Positions 34,697 through 44,386 of a stretch of DNA of 64,000 nt are shown here, in pieces. This DNA is from Peptoniphilus_A sp022767005 (GTDB taxonomy: Bacteria; Bacillota; Clostridia; Tissierellales; Peptoniphilaceae): assembly GCF_050315115.1 (NCBI RefSeq), contig NZ_JBNPOJ010000005.1, forward strand, positions 62,001 through 126,000. Reading direction: 5' to 3'. The notes below the pieces were generated by a model, which was given only the letters and a program-made list of their open reading frames with translations, was not told where the DNA came from and did no database searches. The translations under genes were made by a program, and so were the position numbers. The stretch's first letter is position 1. The number at the start of each line of letters is the position of its first letter.

Positions 34697-34702
34697 TATA
34701 AT
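34697..34702 (+). promoter_or_regulatory. Extended -10 promoter element upstream of giant surface protein
   Basis: TG-G-TATAAT with TG at 34694-34695, about 170 bases before the start codon, giving a long leader that contains further repeated TATAAT elements. Confidence 0.5.
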
Positions 34703-34721
34703 AAAACTATCCAAAGTATCA

Positions 34722-34871
34722 TATAATACACATTTAAATTAAATAAATGTTGTATGGGATTTGTCCCTGTATTATAATGACATTTAAATAAAATAAAGGA
34801 GGTATCTATAAAAATAGGATTTTATCCTAAAAGTATAATGATACTTTAATTAATAATTAGAAGGAGGTATT
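34722..34871 (+). repeat. Tandemly repeated leader/promoter-like units
   Basis: TATAAT recurs at 34722, 34773 and 34834, each followed by a similar ATTTAAATwAAATAAA-type tract. The last two units each also contain a small hairpin just upstream (GGGA/TCCC at 34756-34767; TAGGAT/ATCCTA at 34815-34829) and end in an AGGAGGTAT Shine-Dalgarno (34798 and 34863 areas). Only the last is next to a start codon. Looks like duplication of a promoter-hairpin-RBS block. Confidence 0.55.
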
Positions 34872-34872
34872 T

Positions 34873-37800
34873 ATGAAAGTAAATAGGAGATGTTTGGCAT
34901 TTTTTATGGCGATACTTATCTTATTGACAAGTTTTCCTGCGAGTATCTTTGCATATACAGGCGAACCTAATTTTAAAATAGGTAATTATGACAATATAAA
35001 AAATGACAAAGCACATTATATTAACAATGAAGATGTGGCGGTAAAGGAGTTTGACACCGACCCTACAAGTAAAGAGGAGGCAAATAAGCAGATAGCCGAT
35101 CCAAATAGGGATGAAAAATACACATTAAAAGTGGGTTATGATATCGACGCAAATGGCTATAAAATTCCAAAATTTCAACCTTATATAGCTTCCATATTTA
35201 AAAATGGAACAATGCCAGTGGATAAAACTGTTGAACTTCCAACTATAGATGGATATACTGCTCCAACTCCGAGATATGTATTCTCAAGAGAAGAGGCTAA
35301 TAAATTTAAAAATTATGATAGATCTTATATATATAAACCGAAGGATATAGATATAAAAGTAGTCCATCTTTTTCAATCTTTAAGTGATCCTAATGTTTTT
35401 AATGATAAAAAAGAAGTTGTGAACAAAGCTAAAGTTGGAACTGAATTCACTTTTTATGCATTGAACAAAAGTGAAACACCGGGATTTTCTCCAGAGTTTT
35501 CAAGCTTGAAAGTTCAAATACCAGAAGATACAAAAAATTTCCAAGTCGTATTTAGATATTTAAGGGACACTAATATTGTCACTTATAATACATCTGAAGG
35601 CGCTACTCAAATAAGAGCAAAGAAAATATATTACGACCAAGAGATTCCAGCTGTAAAAGAACCTACAAAAGAAGGCGCACAATTTTTATGGTGGACTGCA
35701 GATAGTGATATCTTGAAAAAAGACGGGACTAAAATTAAAGCTGGAGAGCATATAAAGAATACAGACATGGAAAATCTTAGAATGCCTTCCCATGACTTAG
35801 AGTTTACGGCTGTTTGGAAGGAAAACAAAGAGGCACCATACACAATTCTTTTCTATACAGAAAAATCGGACTATGAGGATTCTGCACCTTTTAAAGAAAA
35901 ATACGACTATGTGGGAAGGAAAGTAGTTGATAATGGAGAAGTTGGCGCAGTTCCAGATCTTTCAGCAGTAGGTCCAGAGGGAATAAAGTTCCCAGATATT
36001 GATAAAGCCGTTACTAGTAATCCAACTGAACTTGCAAAATACTATCATAGAAATGAAAACTTAATAAAAGAAAAAAATGCAGGTGAAGATGGAAATCAAA
36101 AGCTAATTTCATCTACAGGAAAGACTGCATTTAGTATCTACTATGATAGAGAAGTCTATGAGCTTGTATTTGAAATATCGAAAGGCACTTTTCACCCCAT
36201 CATCACTAAAGACGGAGTAAGATATGATGCGAAAACCAATCCATATACAATAAAGGCTCGCTTCAATCAATCTTTGGCAGATGCATGGCCAAGGGACAGT
36301 GAAATAGAGGGCTGGACGAGAGGATATTCCGGTCAAGGCTGGCTTATAAATTATGGTAATTTTATATATAGAGATACGCCGCCTTATAGACTTTCAGCTT
36401 CTGATTTTATAAATGCTGTAAATCAAGAGGGAAAGAGCTTTTTAAGTAGAACCGACGTTAATATTGGACCAAGGCAGATAAGTTTAGGGATTGCCCAAGG
36501 ACGAGTTGGAATCAATCATCCTGTACATGTGGATTTTTTCAAAGAAGATTTTGATGGAGTTTCTAAACTCGATTCTTCGATGTATTATTGGAAGTCAGAT
36601 ACCAACAGTTCCAGCTATGAGTTTCCACTTCCTGAACTTAAGGGTTTTAAAGGAGCTTATGCTAAAAAAAGACAAATAAATTACAGAAAAGAGGATTCTT
36701 TTTGGGAAACTATAAATAATGGAAGACCTGATGGGCAAGTTCAATATGTAGACAGGCTTGGCGGCCAAAGAGCATCTACTAATGGATATTTAAAATTAGA
36801 ATATACAAGAAATAAATATGATTTGACACTACATCCAACAAAGGGCAATACTACTACAATGCAAGTTCCTTATGACAAACCGCTAAGGGATTTAGACCTA
36901 GACACAAAAAATGTTCCGGAAAGACCTCAAGGCATTCCAGATACCTATGAATTTAAGGGCTGGGCATTAGACCCCGTAGGTCAAAATTTGGTAAAGGACT
37001 CTGCACAGACTATGCCAAACTACAAGTACGACCTATACGACCACTGGGCTGAAAAAGATGTAACCTACAATGTTACTTTCGACCCTAATGGCGGAAAATT
37101 TAGAGGCTCTGAAGACAAATATATTTTAAATGTTCCAAATAAAGAGCCGGAGAAAGTTGATCCAAAGATTGAATACACTTCAAAGGGACCTGTTGTTAAG
37201 TTAGATGAAAACCCAACTAGAGAAGGATATACTTTTGGGGGTTGGGAATTAGTACTTTTCAAAAAGGATGAAGAAGGCAAATTAGTTCCAGACACAAGCT
37301 ACACCGATAAGTACAAGGCACCTCTAAGATATGCGGAAAATAACCCAATAGTTGAGGACCTATATCTAAAAGCAATGTGGATTGATAATAATAGAACTTC
37401 TGCAACAGCTTATCATCACTTCTATGACGCTCAAGGAAATGAGCTAAAGAATGAGATGAAAAAGGTGGAATACAAATATCTAGCTATAGGAAATTATGCA
37501 TCAGCCATGGCTCAATACTCAAATAATGAGTGGATTTTAAGAGAAGATATGGAGCACAATGAATACTATCAAACTAAATTAATTGATAAAGACCCTGAGA
37601 AAAATATCTTCAATTTCCATTATAGACGTTTTAAAACAAGAAAATACGACATCAACTACATTGACCAAAATAATAAAAATATAGTCCCACCAGAAAAAAT
37701 TGAAAATGGCAAAAAAGATTATGATGCAGTATCTTATAGAGATATTCCAGGATACAAATTGACATCAGCTCCTAATGTTGAACTTTTATTTAAATTAAAT

Positions 37801-40800
37801 GATAAAGGTGAATTGACTGGTATTGAGGGCTATGGAGTAGGCGACATTATTACAGATAAAAATGGTGTAAGCTTTAAATATGAAGACATTCGTGTAATAA
37901 AGAGAAAATCAAGGGAAGCTGCAACTCCTGATGGATACCACAGAGTAATCTTTAAGGCTGACGAAGGCGGAAATGTTTCCTTGAGCACTGCGGACCAAGG
38001 CGTTAAGGAGATTATCTATGATGTAATCGACGGTCTTGAGTTTAAAAAACTTCCAAAGGTCAATGCCTTTGCCGATGATTCTGGAAATTATGAATTTGAT
38101 GAGTGGAATGACGAAAGATTTTTAAATGACATTACACCTATAAGAGATGACCACACATTTACTGCTAAATTTGTTTTGAAATCAAGTGGAAATGAAAAAA
38201 TTGTGCCAAAGGGTTCTACTCCTACTGCAAAAGATTTGTTGAGTAATTATGAAGAATTGGAAAATGCGGGAGCAAGATTCTCCTTTACTCCTGTGGATAC
38301 TTCATCAACTGGAGATAAGGATGTTAAGGTTACAATTATTTATCCAAGTGGCAAGACTAGCACTGTAACTGCAAAAGTAAAGGTAGTTCCAATAGTGGAA
38401 GAGGTTACAGACCCTAGTGCGGATGTTCCAGAATATTACACAAGAGTAACTTTCGATGCCACAAAAGACGGTAAACTAAATGGAACAGATGAAACTACAA
38501 AAGTTTACAATGTTTATAAAGGCACAAATTGGAAGAAGGCAAAATATGAAGGTATTTCTATCCCTAGTGCAAATTACAAAGACGGCACAAAATCCTTTGA
38601 CAAATGGAATACCCTTCCTGAAGATAACTTTGAAGTAAAAGAGCCTTTGACAATTAAGGCAAGTTATGCTGATGTACAAACTGTAATCCCCTACGACCCG
38701 AGCGACCCAATGGGAAGACCTGATGACAGATATGTGAGATTGACTTTTGAAGGAACAAAGGGGATAAATCTTTCCGATGTCAAGTCTTACTATATTAAAA
38801 AGGATGCCGGAATAACTCTTGGAGATAAAGGTATTATTAAGCCTACTGAAAAGACGGAAATCGGATACGCCTTTAACGGTTGGGATAAGGATGATACTAC
38901 ACCAATAAACACTGACATCGTGGTAAAAGCTCAAGCTAAGGAATTAGAAGATACCATTGAAGTAAAAGACGGCGTAACGCAACCTGAAGGTTATGTAAAG
39001 GTAACTTTTGTTTCCGGCGACAATGGTACAGTAAATGAAAAATCTTACTTTGTAAATCCAAATAAATATGTAACTCTTACTCCACCTGCGGATGCTGACA
39101 TAAAGGCTAATACTGGCTATGAATTTTCCGCTTGGGACAAGGATGTTACACATAATCAACAATACAAAGTAGACACGAAAATAAAAGCTGTATTCTCTCC
39201 TACGGGTGCAATTTCTGAGACACCAGTTCCAGGTTATAGCAAGATAACTTTTGAAATTGAAGGCGAAGGCGGAAATATTGTAGGGCAAAATACAGTATAT
39301 GTCGACCCTAATAGAAGGGTAACTCTAAAAGGACCTAAGTTAGATGTGGAAGTCGGATATTACTTTGACTCTTGGGACCCTCCTATAAATCAAACTACTT
39401 TTAGTGCAGATACTATCATAAAGGGAAGATTCAAGGCTTATGATGATATAATTCCAGAAAAAACAGATGACGGAAGTACAAATTCAAAACCTGAGGGTTA
39501 TGTTGAAGTTATATTAAATAATGGAGACGACGGATATATTAAAGATGATTTAAACATTGTCTTCTATGTAAATCCTAAGAAGAATAAAACTTTGGGAGAT
39601 ATTTTAAGTAAATTTACTAATACAGAAGTAATTGCTTACACTGGATATAAGTTTGAAGGCAATTGGGATGAAAAAGCTAGTAAAGTAATTGACGGAACAG
39701 AGAAGACAATTTATGTCACTGCTGATTACACTCCTCTTGAAAATGTAATCCCTGAAAAAGATGCAAGTGGCACTCCAAACAAAATTCCTAAGGGATATGT
39801 GGAAGTCTTCTTTGATTCTACAGATAAGGGCAATATAAAGGATTCTACAGATACAAAGAAGAAAGTTTATGTAAATCCTACTGCTGCCGTAAAACTTTCT
39901 GATTTTGCACCAAAAGTAGATGCTAATACTGGTTATGAGTTTGCTAATTGGGCAGAAATCATAAATTATGATGTGAAATATAAGGGTGGAGAAGTAATTA
40001 AGGCAAAATACAATGAATTAAAAAATGTCTTAACAGAAGAAAAACCAGGCTATATAAAGGTAACTTTAAGTGAAGGCGATGGTGGAGAGTTTAAAACTGG
40101 AGCTACTACAACTTATTGGGTAAAACCGAATGTTGAGGTTACAATTCCACAGGCAGAAGTAAATGAAAAAACTGGAAAGAAATTCAATGGTTGGGATAAA
40201 CCTCTAACTATGAATATAAGTGACGGAAAAGAAGTTAAAATCACTGCAAAATATGATGACATCGCTCCAATTATTCCTGCTGAAGGAGAAAAACCTAAGG
40301 GCTATGTTACAGTTGAATTTACAACTGATGGCAATGGAAAACTTTCTGGAACAACTAAGTATTATGTAAATCCTAATGCAAATGTAGATTTAACTCAAAA
40401 TGCAGAAGGACTTGGACTTGAACCTAATGTAGGTTATGAAAAGGGAACTTGGGAAGGCTCCATGACTGAACCATTCACTGAAGGAATGAAGATAAAGCAT
40501 GTATTTAGCAAATTAAAAGATGTTTATGCAAGTGATGAATTGACTGATAAACCTAAGGGCTATGTAATAGTTGAATTTACAACTGACGGCAATGGAACTC
40601 TTTCCGGAACAACTAAGTACTATGTAAATCCTAATGCAAATATAAAATTAGGAACAAGAGGAGTAATTATTCCTCAATATAAGGCAAATCAAAATTATGT
40701 CTTCGACGCTTGGTTTGAACCTTTAGATATGGATAGTGAAATAACTGGCAACAGAAAATATGTTGCAACATTTAAGACGGACAAGGTAACATTGACTTAT

Positions 40801-42906
40801 GTTGCGGATGCAGACAATCCTCAAAGTGTAAGTGGAAATGTTCCTGCTAATACTGTAGCCGATGTAAATTCGACTATAAGAATTGCAAATGAAGGAACTT
40901 TGAATAAGCCTGAGGCAAATTTTGCAGGTTGGAAAATTGGAGATAAAGTTTATAAACCAGGCGAAGAATTTACAATTATAAAGAATGAAACTGCCTATGC
41001 ACAATGGGATGCAACAATTAGTTGGATAAGTTTTGAATTTGTTTCTAAAGATCCTGATAGAACTTTACCTCAAGAAGTAACAGATCAAAAACCTCAAGAC
41101 ATCAAAGAGACAATTGGAAAAGAATTTACACCTGCATACAAATTTAGCGAAGTAAAAAGTACTGATCCAAATGAACAAGGAGAATGGAAATTTGCAGGCT
41201 GGACACCAGACAAGTTGACTGTCCATAAAGACAAGACTAATAACGTCTTGACAGGCACTTGGGAATTTGTCCCTAGAGGAAAAATAAATTATGTCTTCGA
41301 CTATGTATATAAAAATGGCGAAGATGAAATCAAGCAAAAGCCTGATGCAATAAGCGAAAACTTAGTAGACAGTATAGAAAAGTATGTAGATGAAGGTCTT
41401 GAGATGCCAAAGTATACTGGAGAATATCCTGATACAGTAGACGGTGTACCTGGAGTATGGAAGTTTGATATCTTTACAAAATCTTCCGAGCAACCTGGCA
41501 AAATATATTTTACTGGAACTTGGAAATTTATTTCAAATGACAAGGTACTTGTAAGATATGAATACAAATTTGTAGATGAAGATGGCGTTGCTGAAATTCA
41601 AAGACCTGCTGATTTTACAGAAACTGCACCAGAAGGTGTGGAAATTTACAAATCTCAAACTGCAGAAGCTCCTACAACTCCAGCAAATGCTGAAGAAAAA
41701 ACTGACATTGCGACATATACTTTCTTAGGTTGGAACCCTGCTGGTAATCAAGAAGATGTACAATCTGATGTTATTTATGTAGGAACATGGAAAGTCGTAA
41801 AATTCGACAATATAAAATACGATGCAAAACCTAGCTTGATTATTAAAGACTATGGAGAAAATACTACTCCTCAAGAAATAGCAGATCATATTGCATTACT
41901 AGGATATAAGGGCGATAGAAGTGCTGTAAAATTTGAAATTTCTGATGAAACGACAATTCCTAATGGAAATCAAGCTGGAAGATTTTTTGTAAAAGTAAAT
42001 GTAATTTATCCAGATGGAACTAGCGATAAAGTCTATGTTAATATTTTAGTCAAAGACCCAATCAAGCCTAATAAGCCTGAACCTAGTTACCCACCTGAGC
42101 CTAGTTACCCACCTGAGCCTAGTTACCCACCTGAGCCTAGTTACCCATATGAACCATATCCATGGCACCCAACTTGGAACGAGCCTACTCAAAGGACTTT
42201 TGCTCCTTTGACACCGATAGCTCCAAAGATTGAAGTTCCAAAGGTTGAAGTTCCTAAGGCTGAACCAAAGGTAGAAAGACACGAAGCTTATATCTCTGGT
42301 TATCCAGATGGAACAGTTAGACCTGATGGTGAAATCACGAGAGCAGAAGTGGCTGCTATATTTGCAAGGTTGGCAGAAAAGAATACTTCCGTAGGTTTTT
42401 CAGACAAGTTTGACGATGTAAAACAAGGAGATTGGTTTACAGGAAGTATAATGAAATTGACTTCTAAGGACATCATAAAGGGATATCCAGACGGAACATT
42501 TAAACCTAATAATAGCATTACAAGAGCTGAATTTGCTGCTATTGCATCAAAATATATAACTGACAAAAAACTTGCAACAGAAACTTTTGTAGACGTACCT
42601 TCAAATCACTGGGCAAGAGATGTAATATCACAAGTTAAGGCACAAGGTTGGATCACTGGATATTCAGATGGAACATTTAAACCTGATGCACCTATCACAA
42701 GAGCAGAGGCTGTTTCAATAGTAAACAGAATGTTTAATAGACACGCTGATAAAGCTTTTGTAAATGAAAAGCATGTTGAATTAATTAAGTTCAAAGATTT
42801 AAGTAGTTCTCATTGGGCTTACTACGATATTTATGAAGCTACAAATACTCACGACTGTAAAAAAGATGAGCACGGCGTAGAAAGCTGGAGCAAAATAGCA
42901 AATTAA
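34873..42906 (+). CDS. Giant SLH-anchored repeat surface protein (2677 aa)
   Basis: Start set by AAGGAGG. Residues 1-28 are a signal peptide ending FPASIFA. Residues 30-900 hold InlB-like (Listeria-Bacteroides) modules, e.g. NVTFDPNGGKF near 730 and GYTFGGW. About residues 1018-1975 hold ten tandem repeats of 80-100 residues opening GYVxVxF and containing YYVNPN, with a Rib-like insert near 1109-1175 (KVTIIYPSGKTSTVT). Another InlB-like unit is followed by three SHIRT-like modules (about 2049-2137, 2138-2221, 2222-2310; ends GTWEFV, GTWKFI, GTWKVV), a Rib-like module (2313-2395), a PEPSYP proline spacer and three SLH modules (about 2475-2665; GYPDGTVRPDGEITRAEVAA type). Secreted and held to secondary wall polymer; likely adhesin or surface stalk. 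No LPXTG. Confidence 0.9.
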   Translation: MKVNRRCLAFFMAILILLTSFPASIFAYTGEPNFKIGNYDNIKNDKAHYINNEDVAVKEFDTDPTSKEEANKQIADPNRDEKYTLKVGYDIDANGYKIPKFQPYIASIFKNGTMPVDKTVELPTIDGYTAPTPRYVFSREEANKFKNYDRSYIYKPKDIDIKVVHLFQSLSDPNVFNDKKEVVNKAKVGTEFTFYALNKSETPGFSPEFSSLKVQIPEDTKNFQVVFRYLRDTNIVTYNTSEGATQIRAKKIYYDQEIPAVKEPTKEGAQFLWWTADSDILKKDGTKIKAGEHIKNTDMENLRMPSHDLEFTAVWKENKEAPYTILFYTEKSDYEDSAPFKEKYDYVGRKVVDNGEVGAVPDLSAVGPEGIKFPDIDKAVTSNPTELAKYYHRNENLIKEKNAGEDGNQKLISSTGKTAFSIYYDREVYELVFEISKGTFHPIITKDGVRYDAKTNPYTIKARFNQSLADAWPRDSEIEGWTRGYSGQGWLINYGNFIYRDTPPYRLSASDFINAVNQEGKSFLSRTDVNIGPRQISLGIAQGRVGINHPVHVDFFKEDFDGVSKLDSSMYYWKSDTNSSSYEFPLPELKGFKGAYAKKRQINYRKEDSFWETINNGRPDGQVQYVDRLGGQRASTNGYLKLEYTRNKYDLTLHPTKGNTTTMQVPYDKPLRDLDLDTKNVPERPQGIPDTYEFKGWALDPVGQNLVKDSAQTMPNYKYDLYDHWAEKDVTYNVTFDPNGGKFRGSEDKYILNVPNKEPEKVDPKIEYTSKGPVVKLDENPTREGYTFGGWELVLFKKDEEGKLVPDTSYTDKYKAPLRYAENNPIVEDLYLKAMWIDNNRTSATAYHHFYDAQGNELKNEMKKVEYKYLAIGNYASAMAQYSNNEWILREDMEHNEYYQTKLIDKDPEKNIFNFHYRRFKTRKYDINYIDQNNKNIVPPEKIENGKKDYDAVSYRDIPGYKLTSAPNVELLFKLNDKGELTGIEGYGVGDIITDKNGVSFKYEDIRVIKRKSREAATPDGYHRVIFKADEGGNVSLSTADQGVKEIIYDVIDGLEFKKLPKVNAFADDSGNYEFDEWNDERFLNDITPIRDDHTFTAKFVLKSSGNEKIVPKGSTPTAKDLLSNYEELENAGARFSFTPVDTSSTGDKDVKVTIIYPSGKTSTVTAKVKVVPIVEEVTDPSADVPEYYTRVTFDATKDGKLNGTDETTKVYNVYKGTNWKKAKYEGISIPSANYKDGTKSFDKWNTLPEDNFEVKEPLTIKASYADVQTVIPYDPSDPMGRPDDRYVRLTFEGTKGINLSDVKSYYIKKDAGITLGDKGIIKPTEKTEIGYAFNGWDKDDTTPINTDIVVKAQAKELEDTIEVKDGVTQPEGYVKVTFVSGDNGTVNEKSYFVNPNKYVTLTPPADADIKANTGYEFSAWDKDVTHNQQYKVDTKIKAVFSPTGAISETPVPGYSKITFEIEGEGGNIVGQNTVYVDPNRRVTLKGPKLDVEVGYYFDSWDPPINQTTFSADTIIKGRFKAYDDIIPEKTDDGSTNSKPEGYVEVILNNGDDGYIKDDLNIVFYVNPKKNKTLGDILSKFTNTEVIAYTGYKFEGNWDEKASKVIDGTEKTIYVTADYTPLENVIPEKDASGTPNKIPKGYVEVFFDSTDKGNIKDSTDTKKKVYVNPTAAVKLSDFAPKVDANTGYEFANWAEIINYDVKYKGGEVIKAKYNELKNVLTEEKPGYIKVTLSEGDGGEFKTGATTTYWVKPNVEVTIPQAEVNEKTGKKFNGWDKPLTMNISDGKEVKITAKYDDIAPIIPAEGEKPKGYVTVEFTTDGNGKLSGTTKYYVNPNANVDLTQNAEGLGLEPNVGYEKGTWEGSMTEPFTEGMKIKHVFSKLKDVYASDELTDKPKGYVIVEFTTDGNGTLSGTTKYYVNPNANIKLGTRGVIIPQYKANQNYVFDAWFEPLDMDSEITGNRKYVATFKTDKVTLTYVADADNPQSVSGNVPANTVADVNSTIRIANEGTLNKPEANFAGWKIGDKVYKPGEEFTIIKNETAYAQWDATISWISFEFVSKDPDRTLPQEVTDQKPQDIKETIGKEFTPAYKFSEVKSTDPNEQGEWKFAGWTPDKLTVHKDKTNNVLTGTWEFVPRGKINYVFDYVYKNGEDEIKQKPDAISENLVDSIEKYVDEGLEMPKYTGEYPDTVDGVPGVWKFDIFTKSSEQPGKIYFTGTWKFISNDKVLVRYEYKFVDEDGVAEIQRPADFTETAPEGVEIYKSQTAEAPTTPANAEEKTDIATYTFLGWNPAGNQEDVQSDVIYVGTWKVVKFDNIKYDAKPSLIIKDYGENTTPQEIADHIALLGYKGDRSAVKFEISDETTIPNGNQAGRFFVKVNVIYPDGTSDKVYVNILVKDPIKPNKPEPSYPPEPSYPPEPSYPPEPSYPYEPYPWHPTWNEPTQRTFAPLTPIAPKIEVPKVEVPKAEPKVERHEAYISGYPDGTVRPDGEITRAEVAAIFARLAEKNTSVGFSDKFDDVKQGDWFTGSIMKLTSKDIIKGYPDGTFKPNNSITRAEFAAIASKYITDKKLATETFVDVPSNHWARDVISQVKAQGWITGYSDGTFKPDAPITRAEAVSIVNRMFNRHADKAFVNEKHVELIKFKDLSSSHWAYYDIYEATNTHDCKKDEHGVESWSKIAN
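42076..42147 (+). repeat. 18-bp tandem repeat encoding PEPSYP
   Basis: Four head-to-tail copies of CCTGAGCCTAGTTACCCA (the first differs by one base), inside the proline spacer between the Rib-like and SLH modules. Length-variable by slippage without breaking the frame. Confidence 0.9.
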
Positions 42907-42923
42907 TTCAATAGTTAAGACAA

Positions 42924-42958
42924 AAAGAAATCGGAAAAATCCGGTTTCTTTTTTTTGT
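42924..42958 (+). terminator. Terminator of the giant surface protein gene
   Basis: Stem AAAGAAATCGGA/TCCGGTTTCTTT with one G-T wobble, loop AAAA, then T8. Confidence 0.88.
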
Positions 42959-43053
42959 TTATTTTCACAAGGTTAGACCATACATCGCCATAGAAATTTA
43001 GTCTGTGTTTTAATGAAGTAATATATTAGGCTTTATAAAATATAATTTTGCAT

Positions 43054-43075
43054 AAAAAAAGGAGGATAAACCTCC
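43054..43075 (-). terminator. Terminator of the PrsW-like gene
   Basis: Stem GGAGG/CCTCC (43061-43065, 43071-43075) followed on the minus strand by T7. Confidence 0.65.
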
Positions 43076-43121
43076 AATTTTACAATCAAATACATTTACA
43101 AGACAGTTATTTAATTCAATG

Positions 43122-43949
43122 CTAAGCTTGAACTATTTTATCCCCTTCATCTAAAGAGTCCACAAAGGTAAATACATAATAGGCAAGGCATAGATTAATG
43201 CTCCCAAATAAAGGCGTTACCCAATCTCCTTCAAGTGGAGAATTCCAAACAAAATGTAGTGCAATGGGCGCTATGATAAAAAATAATGCCTTTGATTTAG
43301 GGATAGATTTTTCTTTTTTCAAAAGAGCTATGAGTCCAACTCCAAAGACTATTGCAAAATCCATATGACTGCCCAGTGCATTGGATATTCTTTCAAAGGC
43401 TATTGAAAAACCAGTATTTGTTTCGCCAAAGGTGCTTTGAAAAATATATGCGAAGTCTTCAAAAACTTGAAAGCCAAATCCGGAAATCATCCCCGATATA
43501 AAGGCATCTTTTAAAGAAATCTTTTTGAAGAAAAAATATGTCAAGAGTACAACTAATCCCTTTGCTATTTCTTCTGTAAAGGGCGCTGTCATAGCTGCTC
43601 CCCACTTGCTAAGTATTTCCTTTGGAACATTAAGTGAAAATAGCAATAATGAAATTAGTGAGTTGCCTTGACTTGCTAAATATAGTGGCAAAGTAAATCC
43701 AAGTATAAGGCTTAGCAGCACGACTTTGCCTGAAACATTAAATCTTCTTACTAAATAAAATATAAATAGGGCAACAGGTATGGCATATAGGAACACCGTG
43801 CTTGCGGCAATGAGAAATATGGGAAATAATGCTTGTGACTTGTCCTTTTCTGCAAATTGAACAAAGTAATCATTAAATCCTATAAATACTAAAGCCAGGG
43901 TTATGATAATCAAAAGATTGCGTCCATAAATATTAATAAATTTTTTCAT
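43122..43949 (-). CDS. PrsW family intramembrane metalloprotease
   Basis: 275 residues, about eight membrane segments. The family motifs are visible: APFTEEIAKGLVVL (Glu-Glu), GFGFQVFEDFAYIFQ, and the His motifs SHMDFAIVFG and PIALHFVWNSP. B. subtilis PrsW starts the release of an anti-sigma factor; other members have unknown substrates. It lies convergent to the surface-protein gene. Candidate target could be the membrane anti-sigma partner type of protein, but no link is shown. Confidence 0.82.
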   Translation of the reverse strand: MKKFINIYGRNLLIIITLALVFIGFNDYFVQFAEKDKSQALFPIFLIAASTVFLYAIPVALFIFYLVRRFNVSGKVVLLSLILGFTLPLYLASQGNSLISLLLFSLNVPKEILSKWGAAMTAPFTEEIAKGLVVLLTYFFFKKISLKDAFISGMISGFGFQVFEDFAYIFQSTFGETNTGFSIAFERISNALGSHMDFAIVFGVGLIALLKKEKSIPKSKALFFIIAPIALHFVWNSPLEGDWVTPLFGSINLCLAYYVFTFVDSLDEGDKIVQA

Positions 43950-44386
43950 TTAATCCTCCCAATTTTTAAAATGTAAAAACTGCATAATAAAATGTAATCT
44001 GATTTAAAATATATTTAAAAATTAGGAAGAATAATAGCTAAAAATGTCAAACCCTAAAATCGCAAATCATAAGTATATTTACGAATTTAAAAGTTTGGCA
44101 TTAAAAATTTGCATCTTCTCTAACTTTTTATGTTATAAAAATAACATTGTATATGTAAAAAGTCAATATTTTTGTTATGGAAATAATGTGTCAAATATGC
44201 AATGCTCCAAGGCAAGCACCGCAAATATATTGAAAGCTAATTTTATTTTTAGTATAATTTTTATGGAAAATATGGCGTGCTTAAATTAATGACAAGTTTA
44301 CTTGTAAATTTTATTTTATATATTAAGTGTATACTCACATAATATATTTTTCGCCATTATAAAATATAAAATAACTCGGAGGTCTA
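43950..44386. other. 437-base intergenic stretch
   Basis: AT-rich. Holds the PrsW start-side promoter and the CPBP gene promoter. Small hairpins GTTAT/ATAAC near 44132 and ACAAGT/ACTTGT at 44292-44305. An 81-codon plus frame at 44044-44289 lacks a ribosome binding site and coding character. One GC-richer island near 44200-44225 is unexplained. Confidence 0.4.

Noticed and set aside
38476..41567. Several antisense frames inside the giant surface-protein gene
   Set aside because: They mirror the biased repeat codons of the real gene and lack starts with ribosome binding sites.
42076..42147. CRISPR-like repeat
   Set aside because: Units are contiguous without spacers and in frame in a protein; a VNTR.
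44044..44289. 81-codon plus-strand frame
   Set aside because: No Shine-Dalgarno, odd composition and no family resemblance; likely chance.
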